A DNA stretch of 35,031 nt. It comes from an uncultured Coriobacteriaceae bacterium (GTDB taxonomy: Bacteria; Actinomycetota; Coriobacteriia; Coriobacteriales; Atopobiaceae). The stretch lies in NCBI GenBank assembly GCA_902798915.1, contig CADBYM010000036.1, positions 1-35,031 of the forward strand, given 5' to 3'. The translations under genes were made by a program, and so were the position numbers. Positions 15,571 to 23,123 of the stretch are shown here, piece by piece. Each line of letters starts with the position of its first letter. Positions within the stretch are counted from its first letter, which is position 1. The notes under the pieces are model-generated. The model did not search any database. It saw only the letters and a program-made list of their open reading frames with translations, and was not told where the DNA came from.

Positions 15571-15652
15571 TATCCAAGTTTTTGCTGGGCGTAGCACGTG
15601 GTCGGGAACCCGGCACCCTGAAAAGCTTGGATTTTCTTAATCTTGGGATAAC
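15571..15652 (-). repeat. RIT right terminal inverted repeat
   Basis: This is the mirror copy of 12,223-12,304, ending ...CTTGGGATAAC at 15,652. Beyond it, 32 bases including a palindrome separate the element from the resumed portal frame. Confidence 0.9.
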
Positions 15653-15654
15653 GG

Positions 15655-15680
15655 GCGAAAACCAAGTACTTGGTTTTCGC
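15655..15680. repeat. 26-bp perfect palindrome beside the RIT
   Basis: The arm GCGAAAACCAAGT (15,655-15,667) is followed immediately by its exact reverse complement. It is outside the inverted-repeat match and absent from the left junction. The portal reading frame resumes a few bases later (GCTCGGATGGTG). Confidence 0.85.
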
Positions 15681-15684
15681 TCGG

Positions 15685-16728
15685 ATGGTGATACCGCTCA
15701 CGTGGGACGAGGATGGCGTGAGCGAATGCGCCTTCGTCACGCGGGCGTTCTACCGCGGAAAAGCCGTGGACTAGCTGCAGATGCACCTCAAGGGTGGTGC
15801 TGGTTTCTCGGCGGGCTCTTCTTCACCTTCCACTTCCTCGCCTTCACCTGAACATGCGGACGCTCTTCTCGCCATGAACAATGGGGAGAGCTACAAGATC
15901 GTCACCGTCTGCTTCGACAAGGACGGGAACGAGCTCGCGCCCGTGGGTGTCGCGCCGGTGTTTGATACGGGATGCGCTTTCCCCACCTTCGGCATCGTCA
16001 AGCCCGCCGTCACCAACACGCGTGTGGACATGTCGCCCTACGGGCAGTCAGTCTTCGCGGATGCTGTGGACGCCGTGCAGGCGGTGGACCTCACCTTCGA
16101 CGCGCTCATCAACGAGGTAGACGTGAGCAAGATGCGCGTGTTTCTCTCCGACGTTCTTTTCGATCGCGAGAAGACCGGTGACAAGGCCATCTCCATCCCG
16201 TTCGGAAAGCAGGACTGCACCGTTTTTCGCAAGGTGATGAGCACCGAGGACATGGTCCAGGAGTTCGCGCCTGCGCTTCGCACCTCCTCGCAGGTCGAGG
16301 CTTTCAGGATCGCGCTTCAGATGCTGGGAGACCTCACGGGCTTCGGCATCAGCTCTTTCGACATGGAGGACTCGCGCGGATTCATCAGGACCGCAACCGA
16401 GGTGTCCTCGGACAACTCCGCGCTCATGAGGAACATCAGAAGGCACGAGAACGCCCTTGAGGGAGCCATCACGGACATCGCGCGGGCCGTCATGTGCGTG
16501 GCGCGTGGCTTCGGAGAGAGCATCCCTGAGGAGGGCTCCGTGCGCGTGCAGTACGACGACTCCATCATCCAGGACACGGCCGCCGAGAAGGCCCAGGACA
16601 TGGCCGAGGTGGGCATCACCATGAACGCCTGGGAGTATCGCGCCAAATGGTACGGCGAGGACAAGACGGCTAAGGCTCGAGCTCGTGAGCTTGCGAGCAA
16701 ACAGTCGGCCGAGGAACTTTCACGATAG
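15685..16728 (+). pseudogene. Phage portal protein, C-terminal part
   Basis: The frame resumes at 15,685 with MVIPLTWDEDGVSECAFVTRAFYRGKAVD and then meets an in-frame TAG at 15,772 where CAG (Gln) is expected before LQMHLKGG. After that it is open to 16,728 (SYKIVTVCFDKDGNELAPVG...). Together with 11,784-12,223 it rebuilds an SPP1-type portal of about 490 residues. A Ser/Pro-rich stretch (GSSSPSTSSPSPE) near 15,810-15,850 is unusual. The nonsense codon means the gene would stay dead even if the RIT left. Confidence 0.82.
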
Positions 16729-16761
16729 ACGCATCTTAAGCCGTCAACTGATGCGGCGGCA

Positions 16762-16790
16762 TTAATGGCCTACACCCACGCTGGTATACT
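16762..16790 (+). promoter_or_regulatory. Promoter of the DUF3800/BECR-like operon
   Basis: An extended -10 (TGGTATACT, box 16,785-16,790) with TTAATG (16,762-16,767) 17 bases upstream would start transcription near 16,797. A short inverted repeat GTCT/AGAC lies at about the start point. Confidence 0.6.
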
Positions 16791-16830
16791 GTCTTCTGCA
16801 AAACAGACATTCCCAACGGAGATGCAGACT

Positions 16831-17520
16831 ATGCCCAACGACGTCAATATCTATTGCGACGAGAGTAGGTACTCGAATCCTGGTGACCCATATTTGGTCA
16901 TCGGCGCCGTGAAGTGCCTGCGCGACAAAAAGCCAGAAATCGTAGCCGCTCTAAACGAGATCAAGCGCCAATACGGAATCGGCGGCGAGTTCGGCTGGAA
17001 ATCCGCCTCGCCAAACAAGGGAGAGTTCTACAAGGCGGTCATCGACTGGTTCGTCAACTGCGACGACCTTCTCTTCCGATGCGTTGTGGTGAATAAGGGC
17101 AACCTCTGGTCCTCAGATGACGAGGACGGCTTCTACGTTGCCTATCACCAGCTCCTCTACCATTGGCTCGTACCCGGCAATGCGTATCACGTCTACCTCG
17201 ACAAGAAGAAGAACTCGAGACAGCGCCGTGTGGACACGCTACGCGGGAAGACCGAGTGGTATATGCCGAACGGTTGCAAGCTGGCATGCATGGAGGAGGT
17301 AGAGTCACGGGAATGTGCGCTCGTGCAGGTCGCAGACCTTCTCATAGGCTGCATGGGCTACGAGTGGAATGGACATACTGATCCTGTTAGATATCCCGAC
17401 GCAAGCAATTTCAAGGTGGAACTGTGTGGTTACCTGGCCCTGCAGCTCGGCCGACCCTCTCTTCGTTTCTCCACATGGAGGACCGAGGAGAAGTTCAACG
17501 TCTTCGCTTTTGGGGAGTAG
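16831..17520 (+). CDS. DUF3800 family protein (putative RNase H-fold nuclease)
   Basis: The protein has 229 residues from ATG 16831; GGAG lies 10 bases upstream, while upstream in-frame starts precede the predicted transcript start or sit on the Shine-Dalgarno. The DUF3800 acidic pattern is present: YCDESR (D10, E11), a GGEFGWKS motif (E53, K57), VYLDKKKNSR (D124) and LVQVADLLIG (D169). The family is widespread in mobile elements and is suspected to be nucleolytic. Only three bases separate its stop from the next gene, so the two form an operon with its own promoter. The pair is intact amid phage debris. Confidence 0.82.
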   Translation: MPNDVNIYCDESRYSNPGDPYLVIGAVKCLRDKKPEIVAALNEIKRQYGIGGEFGWKSASPNKGEFYKAVIDWFVNCDDLLFRCVVVNKGNLWSSDDEDGFYVAYHQLLYHWLVPGNAYHVYLDKKKNSRQRRVDTLRGKTEWYMPNGCKLACMEEVESRECALVQVADLLIGCMGYEWNGHTDPVRYPDASNFKVELCGYLALQLGRPSLRFSTWRTEEKFNVFAFGE

Positions 17521-17523
17521 CCC

Positions 17524-18021
17524 ATGGCATACGAGATTGGCGAGGACGGCCTGCTGGACTTCTCGGGCTGCGCAAACGACGAGGAAAAGCTCGACCAGTG
17601 CTGTGAGTACTTCATAGAGAACCTGAGTGACGTCGAGGTCATCGCCTTCGATGGCAAGCTCGTACGAGGCTTCACCGAGTTCAGCTTCAACCACATCGTG
17701 TCTGGAAGCTCCAACAAATACGACACCGCACTCGACCACGACATCAACTTCGTGGAAAAGCGAGCCGTGCGGTTGCCGCTCATAGCGAAGGTCCTCAAGG
17801 GGGAGCTGAAGTCCCGGGTCTATCGCATGAGCCACAGGCGTGGGAAGAAGACGAACATGCGGCGCGTACTTACCGTCATCGAAGTGGAGCACCAATACTA
17901 TGTCGTCGTGCTCGATGAGGTGAAGGACATCTACAAGATCCGTACCGCATTCCCTGCAACCAAGAGCTATTATGAGCAGCGCATACGCGGTCAGGGAACC
18001 AATGCGGGGACATGGGGCTAA
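17524..18021 (+). CDS. Putative BECR-fold nuclease (phage-Barnase-EndoU-ColicinE5/D-RelE-like)
   Basis: The protein has 165 residues and no signal peptide. The pattern fits the PBECR nuclease families found in phages and toxins: an N-terminal FDGKLVRGFTEFSFNHI segment (His57), a central RAVRLPLIAKVLKGE helix (about 80-94), basic strands (SHRRGKKTNMRR), and the C-terminal YKIRTAFPATKSYYEQR, where the TAFP motif (141-144) is characteristic. The fold assignment rests on these motifs alone. It follows the DUF3800 gene by three bases. Two nuclease-like proteins in one operon suggest a toxin/defence unit, but neither looks like a classical antitoxin. Confidence 0.6.
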   Translation: MAYEIGEDGLLDFSGCANDEEKLDQCCEYFIENLSDVEVIAFDGKLVRGFTEFSFNHIVSGSSNKYDTALDHDINFVEKRAVRLPLIAKVLKGELKSRVYRMSHRRGKKTNMRRVLTVIEVEHQYYVVVLDEVKDIYKIRTAFPATKSYYEQRIRGQGTNAGTWG

Positions 18022-18508
18022 TAACGCACAATGCCCCGGATTTCGGGCTCCGAGGCAGGCCGTGTCATAAACCATGGGTAAATGACTACCCGTATTGTAC
18101 CCCACCAAGGGCTGCCCATTCAAGGGGTTGGGGCATCCTGATGCAAACTGTTACCGCCGACCTGGGACTATGCTAGATGGTTTTCGGTAGGCGGTGTCGC
18201 TCGCGTGTTTGGAGAGATCCTGACGGGGCTCAGCAAGTTCGAGAACTACGAGCAAAGTTCAAGTACTTAAATGGGTGGCCGCTGCAGTGAGCCTTTGCCG
18301 CCCGCGCTGGCTGATGGACTGGACGGGCGCGGACGAGCGCGTGACGGCAGCAGACCGGACGGCCACGCGTAGGGTGTGCGCCGCTGGCCGGGCGTGACGC
18401 ACGCTGACCACGCGCCACGTTGACCTCGCATTAGGCCAGACGGCGGCGTAGGGCGGGCTGAGCACGCGGCCGAAGGCAGACCGCGCCAGCGGGCTGCCGT
18501 AGGCGCGT
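18022..18508 (+). other. Degenerate intergenic region
   Basis: It contains a weak stem just after the operon (GCCCCGGA with TCCGAGGC, about 18,032-18,055), possibly a terminator. A very GC-rich stretch (18,270-18,500) has no frame free of stops. One frame reads WLMDWTGADERVTAADRTATRR before stopping, and this looks like decayed coding sequence of the phage structural gene that follows. Confidence 0.45.
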
Positions 18509-19402
18509 ATGCGAAGACCGACCGGAGCCTACTGGTTCAACGCGTTCTCGAGCTGCACCGAGGTGTGGGGCTTCGAGAACCTGACCGGCATGACAAGCGC
18601 CAACCAGATGTTCACGAGCTGCACGTCCCTTGAGGCGATCTACACCACAAGCTTCAGCATCACGGGGCTGTCGGGCTCGCTCATGTTCAACAGCTGCAAC
18701 CGCCTGGTGGGCGGGACTGATGGCTTCGTGCCTTCCACGACGAGCGGCGCGAGCGTGTGCAAGCTGGGAGCCGGCGGAGTGCTGACAGACCCCAACAACG
18801 ACCAGCGCACGTGGTTCTACGGGCACTTCTACGAGGACGGAGAGGCCGTTCTTACCGCTACGCCGACGCCCGACCCGAACCGCGCGCTCAGGTCCACCGG
18901 ACGAATCTGCGCCATCGCGAAGTACCAGGGTCTCGGCTTCACGCCATGGACAGGGAATGCGGGCAGCACGCATCGGCAGTACCTCACGAGCGCGACCTTC
19001 GCGGCGGACATGGCTACGTTCTCGTACCTGAACCTGAACTACCTGTTCTACTCGTGCACCAACCTGGCAAGCGTGAGCGGGCTGGGCAACCTGTCCGGCG
19101 TGCGCTCGATGCGCTACACGTTCAGCTCCTGCGCGTTCACGAGCATCGACTTCCGGGGCTTCGATCCGTCAAATCTCACGGACCTGTTCTACACGTTCTC
19201 GGGGTGCTCACACCTTACGACAATCTATGCGGACCCCACGTGGGCGCTGCCCTCGAGCGGGATCACGGGATCGCAGTGCTTCTACTCGTGCTCGACTTCG
19301 CTCGTTGGAGGCAGCGGAACGGTATGGGCGAGCAACAAGACGGCGTACACGTACTTCCGCATCGACACGGCGAGTACGCCGGGGTATATCACCGTGGCAT
19401 AG
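18509..19402 (+). pseudogene. Phage tail/surface protein fragment with BspA/DUF285-like repeats
   Basis: The open frame has 297 residues with repeated units of the DUF285/BspA leucine-rich kind: FSSCTEVWGFENLTGM, MFTSCTSLEAIYTTSF, MFNSCNRLVGG, LFYSCTNLASVSGLGNLSGV, TFSSCAFTSIDFRG, TFSGCSHLTTIY, CFYSCSTSLVGGSG. Each has a central S-C and aromatic residues. A TPTPDPNRA linker (about residues 115-125) separates two repeat blocks. Such repeats occur in coriobacterial and clostridial phage tail or base-plate proteins and in surface proteins. There is no ribosome binding site at the ATG, and upstream sequence looks like damaged coding sequence, so I call it a 5'-truncated remnant. Confidence 0.6.
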
Positions 19403-19438
19403 CTGCCTGACCTCGCGTTTTACAGAAACCACCTCTGC

Positions 19439-19483
19439 TGTCCCATGTGAGGGACAATTTATGTCCCATGAGCGTGGGATAAT
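19439..19483 (+). promoter_or_regulatory. Promoter with nested inverted repeats upstream of the three-gene operon
   Basis: TGTCCC-N6-GGGACA (19,439-19,456) is followed by a second related element, TCCCA-N6-TGGGA (19,464-19,479), which overlaps an extended -10 box (TGGGATAAT, box 19,478-19,483). The paired dyads look like an operator for a repressor not encoded nearby. Confidence 0.5.
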
Positions 19484-19516
19484 GTCGCCATCTCCAGTCG
19501 AGGATGGGAGCACGTC

Positions 19517-21028
19517 ATGGAAGCGAAGAGGCCAATATACGAGCACATCATGTCGAGCGTAGTCGACGGCAAACTGCCAGTCGACTTTAGCCTTGTCGAA
19601 TATGACGAGAGCGATTTCAAGATTCGCATGGCCGATGGTGCAATGGATGGGATAAGCGTCTACCACATGTCCCGACCCACTTTGCCTGAGGACATAGTGG
19701 GGACAATAGCTCAGGCGCTCGAGGCTGCCTGTGCAGGTGACTACGAGACCGCCGGAGCCAAACTCTCTTCTCTGCTCGACGAGCATCGGGCGATAAACCT
19801 CATCGGCCAGATTCAACAGGCCGTTATCGAGGTCGCGCCGAAGGTTGACCCTCAGGCCCTATATGCGTACGCGACCTTCCCAATCTTCACCTCGACCGAT
19901 AGGGAAATGGTCAAGATGGGGCTATCTATTCTCGAGGTTTTCAACGAGCCTGACGACAAGACGAAGGAGCTCATCCGCACCTTCGGCCTATGCGACGAGT
20001 TCACCATTTTCTGCGCCTGGAACGCCCGCACCTGGACGAACGGCAACGAGGAGGTCTTCTCTCTCGCGAAGCGCACGGACGGGTGGGGCCGCATCCATGC
20101 GATAGAGATACTCGAACCCGCGACGGATGAAATCAGGGATTGGCTGCTCCTAGAGGGTGTGAACAACGCCGTGATGCCCGAGTATTCCGCCCTCACCTGC
20201 TATGTCAAGGCGGGCGTAGCCGAGCGCCTTGTTGGAGAGATGACGCATGAGGAGTTCTCCGGCGCGACATCGATTGTGCATGCCGCCCTAAGCGAGGGGC
20301 CTGTTGCGGGAATACCGTCACTCGATGACCCGAAGGCCGAGCTTGAGCGGTATGTACACCAAGCCCCAAAGCAGAAGCTGGATCTATGGGATTGCGAATG
20401 CATAGACTCCATTGCCGAATATGCCGCCGAAGAAGGCTGGGATGGACTTGTCAATGAATGCGATGCGCTGCTAGGCGCAGATGTCGTTCGGTCCCTCGTG
20501 AAAGACGAGCTGACCAAGGGTCATGGCATGGGTCTCGCGCGCCAGCTCGGCATCCCTTACAAGGACGCATTGCTCGAAGCCATGCAATCGGATTTCGATG
20601 GGCTTTACTCCCAGTGCCATTGGCTCATGGATGATGCCGAATATCTTGATGCCTTGCTCGAGTTGTTCCGCGAGAAGATTCCCATTGACTGCATCGAGGA
20701 CGATCCGCGCGACGAAATTGGCATCGGCAAGGAGTTCGATGCCTACCGGAAGCTAAGTTTCCTCATCCAATCGCTTCGGCACAAACTGCCGACCGGGCTC
20801 GATTTCGTCTTGAAGGCGCTTACGTCTCCTGTCGTCAGTAACCGTACCATGGCCTATCGCGTGCTTAGGTGCTGGGTTAGCGACGAGGGAAGGTCGCTCT
20901 CAGAAATCTCACCCGAGGCTTTTGAGCGCCTTTGCTACGCGTATGGCCGCGAGCCGCGTGAGGACCTGAGTTGTGCCATGAAGCCGCTTATCGACGGGGA
21001 GACGGTATACGGCGAAGACGAGATGTAA
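19517..21028 (+). CDS. Conserved 503-residue protein, first gene of a three-gene operon
   Basis: The function is unknown. Residues about 130-260 match a family of bacterial proteins sometimes labelled limonene hydroxylase without biochemical support; the recognisable text is NGNEEVFSLAKRTDGWGRIHAIEILEPATDEIRDWLLLEGVNNAVMPEYSALTCYVKAG. The whole chain is predicted helical with repeat-like spacing, suggesting a HEAT-like solenoid. There is no signal peptide, membrane segment or visible metal or catalytic motif. ATG 19517 has GGGAG about seven bases upstream. It is followed after ten bases by the second gene. The scaffold-like fold and neighbours fit an immunity or adaptor role, which is inference. 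Confidence 0.65.
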   Translation: MEAKRPIYEHIMSSVVDGKLPVDFSLVEYDESDFKIRMADGAMDGISVYHMSRPTLPEDIVGTIAQALEAACAGDYETAGAKLSSLLDEHRAINLIGQIQQAVIEVAPKVDPQALYAYATFPIFTSTDREMVKMGLSILEVFNEPDDKTKELIRTFGLCDEFTIFCAWNARTWTNGNEEVFSLAKRTDGWGRIHAIEILEPATDEIRDWLLLEGVNNAVMPEYSALTCYVKAGVAERLVGEMTHEEFSGATSIVHAALSEGPVAGIPSLDDPKAELERYVHQAPKQKLDLWDCECIDSIAEYAAEEGWDGLVNECDALLGADVVRSLVKDELTKGHGMGLARQLGIPYKDALLEAMQSDFDGLYSQCHWLMDDAEYLDALLELFREKIPIDCIEDDPRDEIGIGKEFDAYRKLSFLIQSLRHKLPTGLDFVLKALTSPVVSNRTMAYRVLRCWVSDEGRSLSEISPEAFERLCYAYGREPREDLSCAMKPLIDGETVYGEDEM

Positions 21029-21038
21029 GGGGTTTGCC

Positions 21039-21884
21039 ATGGGTTTGGATGCCAGCGTGAGATGCCGCTGTTTTGAGGAAGGGAAGCTTAGGCCGGGGCC
21101 CGTTCCGATTGAGGATTTGTACATCGATGACGAGGGTTATCTGTCATCAAGAAAGCTAGACGATGCATACGCGCGCTTCTCTCTCAGGCAGGTTTGGGCT
21201 CGATACTACGAGCTTGAGAATGCCTTCAGAGAGTGGTCTGACCATCCGTGCGAACACGAGGATGGGGAGATTTGCTCGGAGCGCGTTGGAAATTGGAGCG
21301 GTTGCGCTGTCTTTGAAGACTACTGCGAGGAGATCGGCGAGGAGAGGGTTCCCATACTGGCTCATATCCTTCCCTCGGGCAATGGGGGCACTTTCCCCGC
21401 CGAGATGGCAGAGGCGGCGCTCAAGGAGCTCGACTTTTTTGATGCTTGGCTCGACGAGAAAATGTGCGCCAACCCCACAGGCACTCTCATAGATGCGAGC
21501 ACCGGTGAGGAGGTCTGGTCGCCAGAAGACGGAACCATGACAATCCTCACCAGCAGGATTGCCAAGGCAGATATTGATGACGGAGAGTTTCGAGTTGTCG
21601 ACAATGACCACCATAAGGGGGAAGTTCTTTTCGCATCACCTCGTTTCTTGCATGAGTACATTGACGATCCGCTCTGGAAAGGAGACAAGAAGCGCTATCG
21701 GCTCACTTGTCTTGAAAGCGGGGCAAGCATTGAGTGCTGGGAAGGATTCGATTTCTGCTCGAATGATGAGACCTCTTTCACAATCGGAAGTAGAAAAGCG
21801 TGGTGCTGGACATACGCCAACGTCGCACTAAGGAACCTCTTAAACGCTTCGCTGGAAACTGGGAATCCTATTAGGTGGTGCTAG
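21039..21884 (+). CDS. Conserved 281-residue protein (MGLDASV... family)
   Basis: The function is unknown. The start MGLDASVRCRCFEEGKLRPGPVP, followed by DEGYLS, HPCEHEDGEI and ERVGNW, matches a family of bacterial proteins of about 240-280 residues that I know only as hypothetical and often encoded beside other small uncharacterised cytoplasmic proteins. The conserved Cys/His cluster (CRC, PCEHE) could bind metal. It lies ten bases after the first gene and two bases before the third, in one transcription unit. The Met start is fixed by the family-typical N-terminus. Confidence 0.65.
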   Translation: MGLDASVRCRCFEEGKLRPGPVPIEDLYIDDEGYLSSRKLDDAYARFSLRQVWARYYELENAFREWSDHPCEHEDGEICSERVGNWSGCAVFEDYCEEIGEERVPILAHILPSGNGGTFPAEMAEAALKELDFFDAWLDEKMCANPTGTLIDASTGEEVWSPEDGTMTILTSRIAKADIDDGEFRVVDNDHHKGEVLFASPRFLHEYIDDPLWKGDKKRYRLTCLESGASIECWEGFDFCSNDETSFTIGSRKAWCWTYANVALRNLLNASLETGNPIRWC

Positions 21885-21886
21885 CT

Positions 21887-22717
21887 ATGAGCGCAAACGA
21901 GCTTGAAAGATACCGCGAGATAATACCTGACAAACCAGGGACTAAACTGCCAAGCATCTCATGGGACGACAAGCAGACTCTCAACTGCCAGAGTGGTTTT
22001 AACAGACCGCTGCTTGAACAATCCGACATGTGTGGTTGCTTTCATTGCGGAAGAAGGTTTCCCGCCCATCTAGTAGCTAGTTGGCTTCGAGAGCCTGGTG
22101 AGGAAGATACGGGGATTTGCCCATACTGTGGCGAAGATACGTTGATCGTCGGGACGGCTGAGTTTCCCCTCACAACTGCGCTGCTCTCGATGCTTTATGA
22201 GGAATGGTTCAAGGAGGAACGCGATAAGCGAGAGGCCGCGGCAACGATAATCCCCTCTTTTGCAGGCTACGATGGATACTTCTCTCAAGGCGTACCGTTT
22301 CGCTGGGAAGAAAGTGCCGGCAGAAGATTGCTAAGGGAAATCGGGATATGGTCCATCGGAAACCCCGGAGAGGGGCGTTACGACTGCGAGGGGGCTCCAG
22401 AGCCCGGTGTTTATACCGATGTGCCATTAGGTGGTGTTTGGAGTCTGCGCGCATGGGAAGAAGAGGTAGATGACGGGCTTACTGAAGATGAAATCGATGC
22501 GCTGGATGACGAAGAGTTTTGGTCCCGCGTAGATGTTGTCGAACACTACGTACTCGAACGTGATGGTGTAACTGTTCGATTTACGCCATGGAGTGGCGAA
22601 GAGCAGCAAGGGCTTATCAATCTCTATGCTGAATATGGCGATAGGCTGATCGCATCTTTCAAAGACTGCGGTTTTTCAAAAATGCAGATATATGCTGACG
22701 AATCAAAACACATCTAG
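21887..22717 (+). CDS. Zinc-ribbon protein with C-terminal acidic domain, third gene of the operon
   Basis: The protein has 276 residues from ATG 21887, preceded by AGGTGGTG. Residues about 48-95 contain a two-Cys-pair zinc ribbon (CFHC and CPYC) within DMCGCFHCGRRFPAHLV...GICPYCGEDTLIVG, followed by PLTTALLSMLYEEWF. This layout is recognisable from a family of bacterial cytoplasmic zinc-ribbon proteins of unknown role. The remaining 160 residues are acidic and unrecognised. GC content drops toward its 3' end compared with the flanks, which supports foreign origin. Confidence 0.65.
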   Translation: MSANELERYREIIPDKPGTKLPSISWDDKQTLNCQSGFNRPLLEQSDMCGCFHCGRRFPAHLVASWLREPGEEDTGICPYCGEDTLIVGTAEFPLTTALLSMLYEEWFKEERDKREAAATIIPSFAGYDGYFSQGVPFRWEESAGRRLLREIGIWSIGNPGEGRYDCEGAPEPGVYTDVPLGGVWSLRAWEEEVDDGLTEDEIDALDDEEFWSRVDVVEHYVLERDGVTVRFTPWSGEEQQGLINLYAEYGDRLIASFKDCGFSKMQIYADESKHI

Positions 22718-22738
22718 CAATCTCGCAACCAAAGAGCA

Positions 22739-22775
22739 GCGGCGTAATCCCGGTGTTGCAGTCGGGTTACGCCGC
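22739..22775 (+). terminator. Hairpin after the three-gene operon
   Basis: GCGGCGTAATCCCG (22,739-22,752) pairs with CGGGTTACGCCGC (22,763-22,775), with one bulge and a 10-base loop. No T tract follows on either strand. It lies between convergent genes and may serve both. Confidence 0.5.
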
Positions 22776-22794
22776 ACGTCATCGGCCGGTACGG

Positions 22795-23100
22795 TTAATT
22801 GGCAACTTGGTTAGGGCAAGTCGGCATCTCGCCAATGAGCAATCCTTTCCAAAACTGCTCAGACATTGACCCTGATGCGCAGAGCATGTCTAAAAGCTTG
22901 ATGCGGAGTTCGGGTGGTAACTGATCGAAATCATCCCTCATTGCTCTTTCAATCGCTCGACTAGCGAGAAGCATCTCGTTGCAGATCTCCCTCTTCTCCT
23001 CGAGCGTGTAGCTCTCGGGCGAGTAGCAACAGAGGTCAGCCCTGAAGTATGCCATGTCCTCGACCTGCTGAAGTTCGGCCCATCTTTCATCGTTCATCAT
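22795..23100 (-). CDS. Small hypothetical protein next to the att site
   Basis: The protein has 101 residues from ATG 23100, with AAGGAG nine to ten bases upstream; an upstream open extension to 23,193 runs through the non-coding repeat and is rejected. The sequence is helical and charged (MMNDERWAELQQVEDMAYFRAD...LPPELRIKLLDMLCASGSMSEQFWKGLLIGE). I do not recognise a family. It is the gene nearest the tRNA end of the island, where excisionase or control genes are often found, but it has no visible helix-turn-helix motif, so the position is the only hint. Confidence 0.55.
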   Translation of the reverse strand: MMNDERWAELQQVEDMAYFRADLCCYSPESYTLEEKREICNEMLLASRAIERAMRDDFDQLPPELRIKLLDMLCASGSMSEQFWKGLLIGEMPTCPNQVAN

Positions 23101-23123
23101 CGTGACAGCTCCTTTCCAAACAG

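Larger units (their letters stand above)
12223..15652 (-). mobile_element. Recombinase-in-trio (RIT) element, 3.4 kb
   Basis: Three overlapping tyrosine recombinase genes are enclosed by terminal inverted repeats of about 82 bp (12,223-12,304 and 15,571-15,652, seven or so mismatches). This is the defining structure of RIT elements. It interrupts a portal gene whose two halves can be joined in frame across the site. All three catalytic sets are intact. Each terminal repeat contains its own inward-facing AATCCAAG/CTTGGATT pair and can fold as a long imperfect hairpin. Confidence 0.92.

Noticed and set aside
17305..18123. A 272-codon minus-strand frame opposite the BECR-like gene.
   Set aside because: It has no start signal, spans the intergenic region, and the sense gene is tightly coupled to DUF3800 with recognisable motifs.
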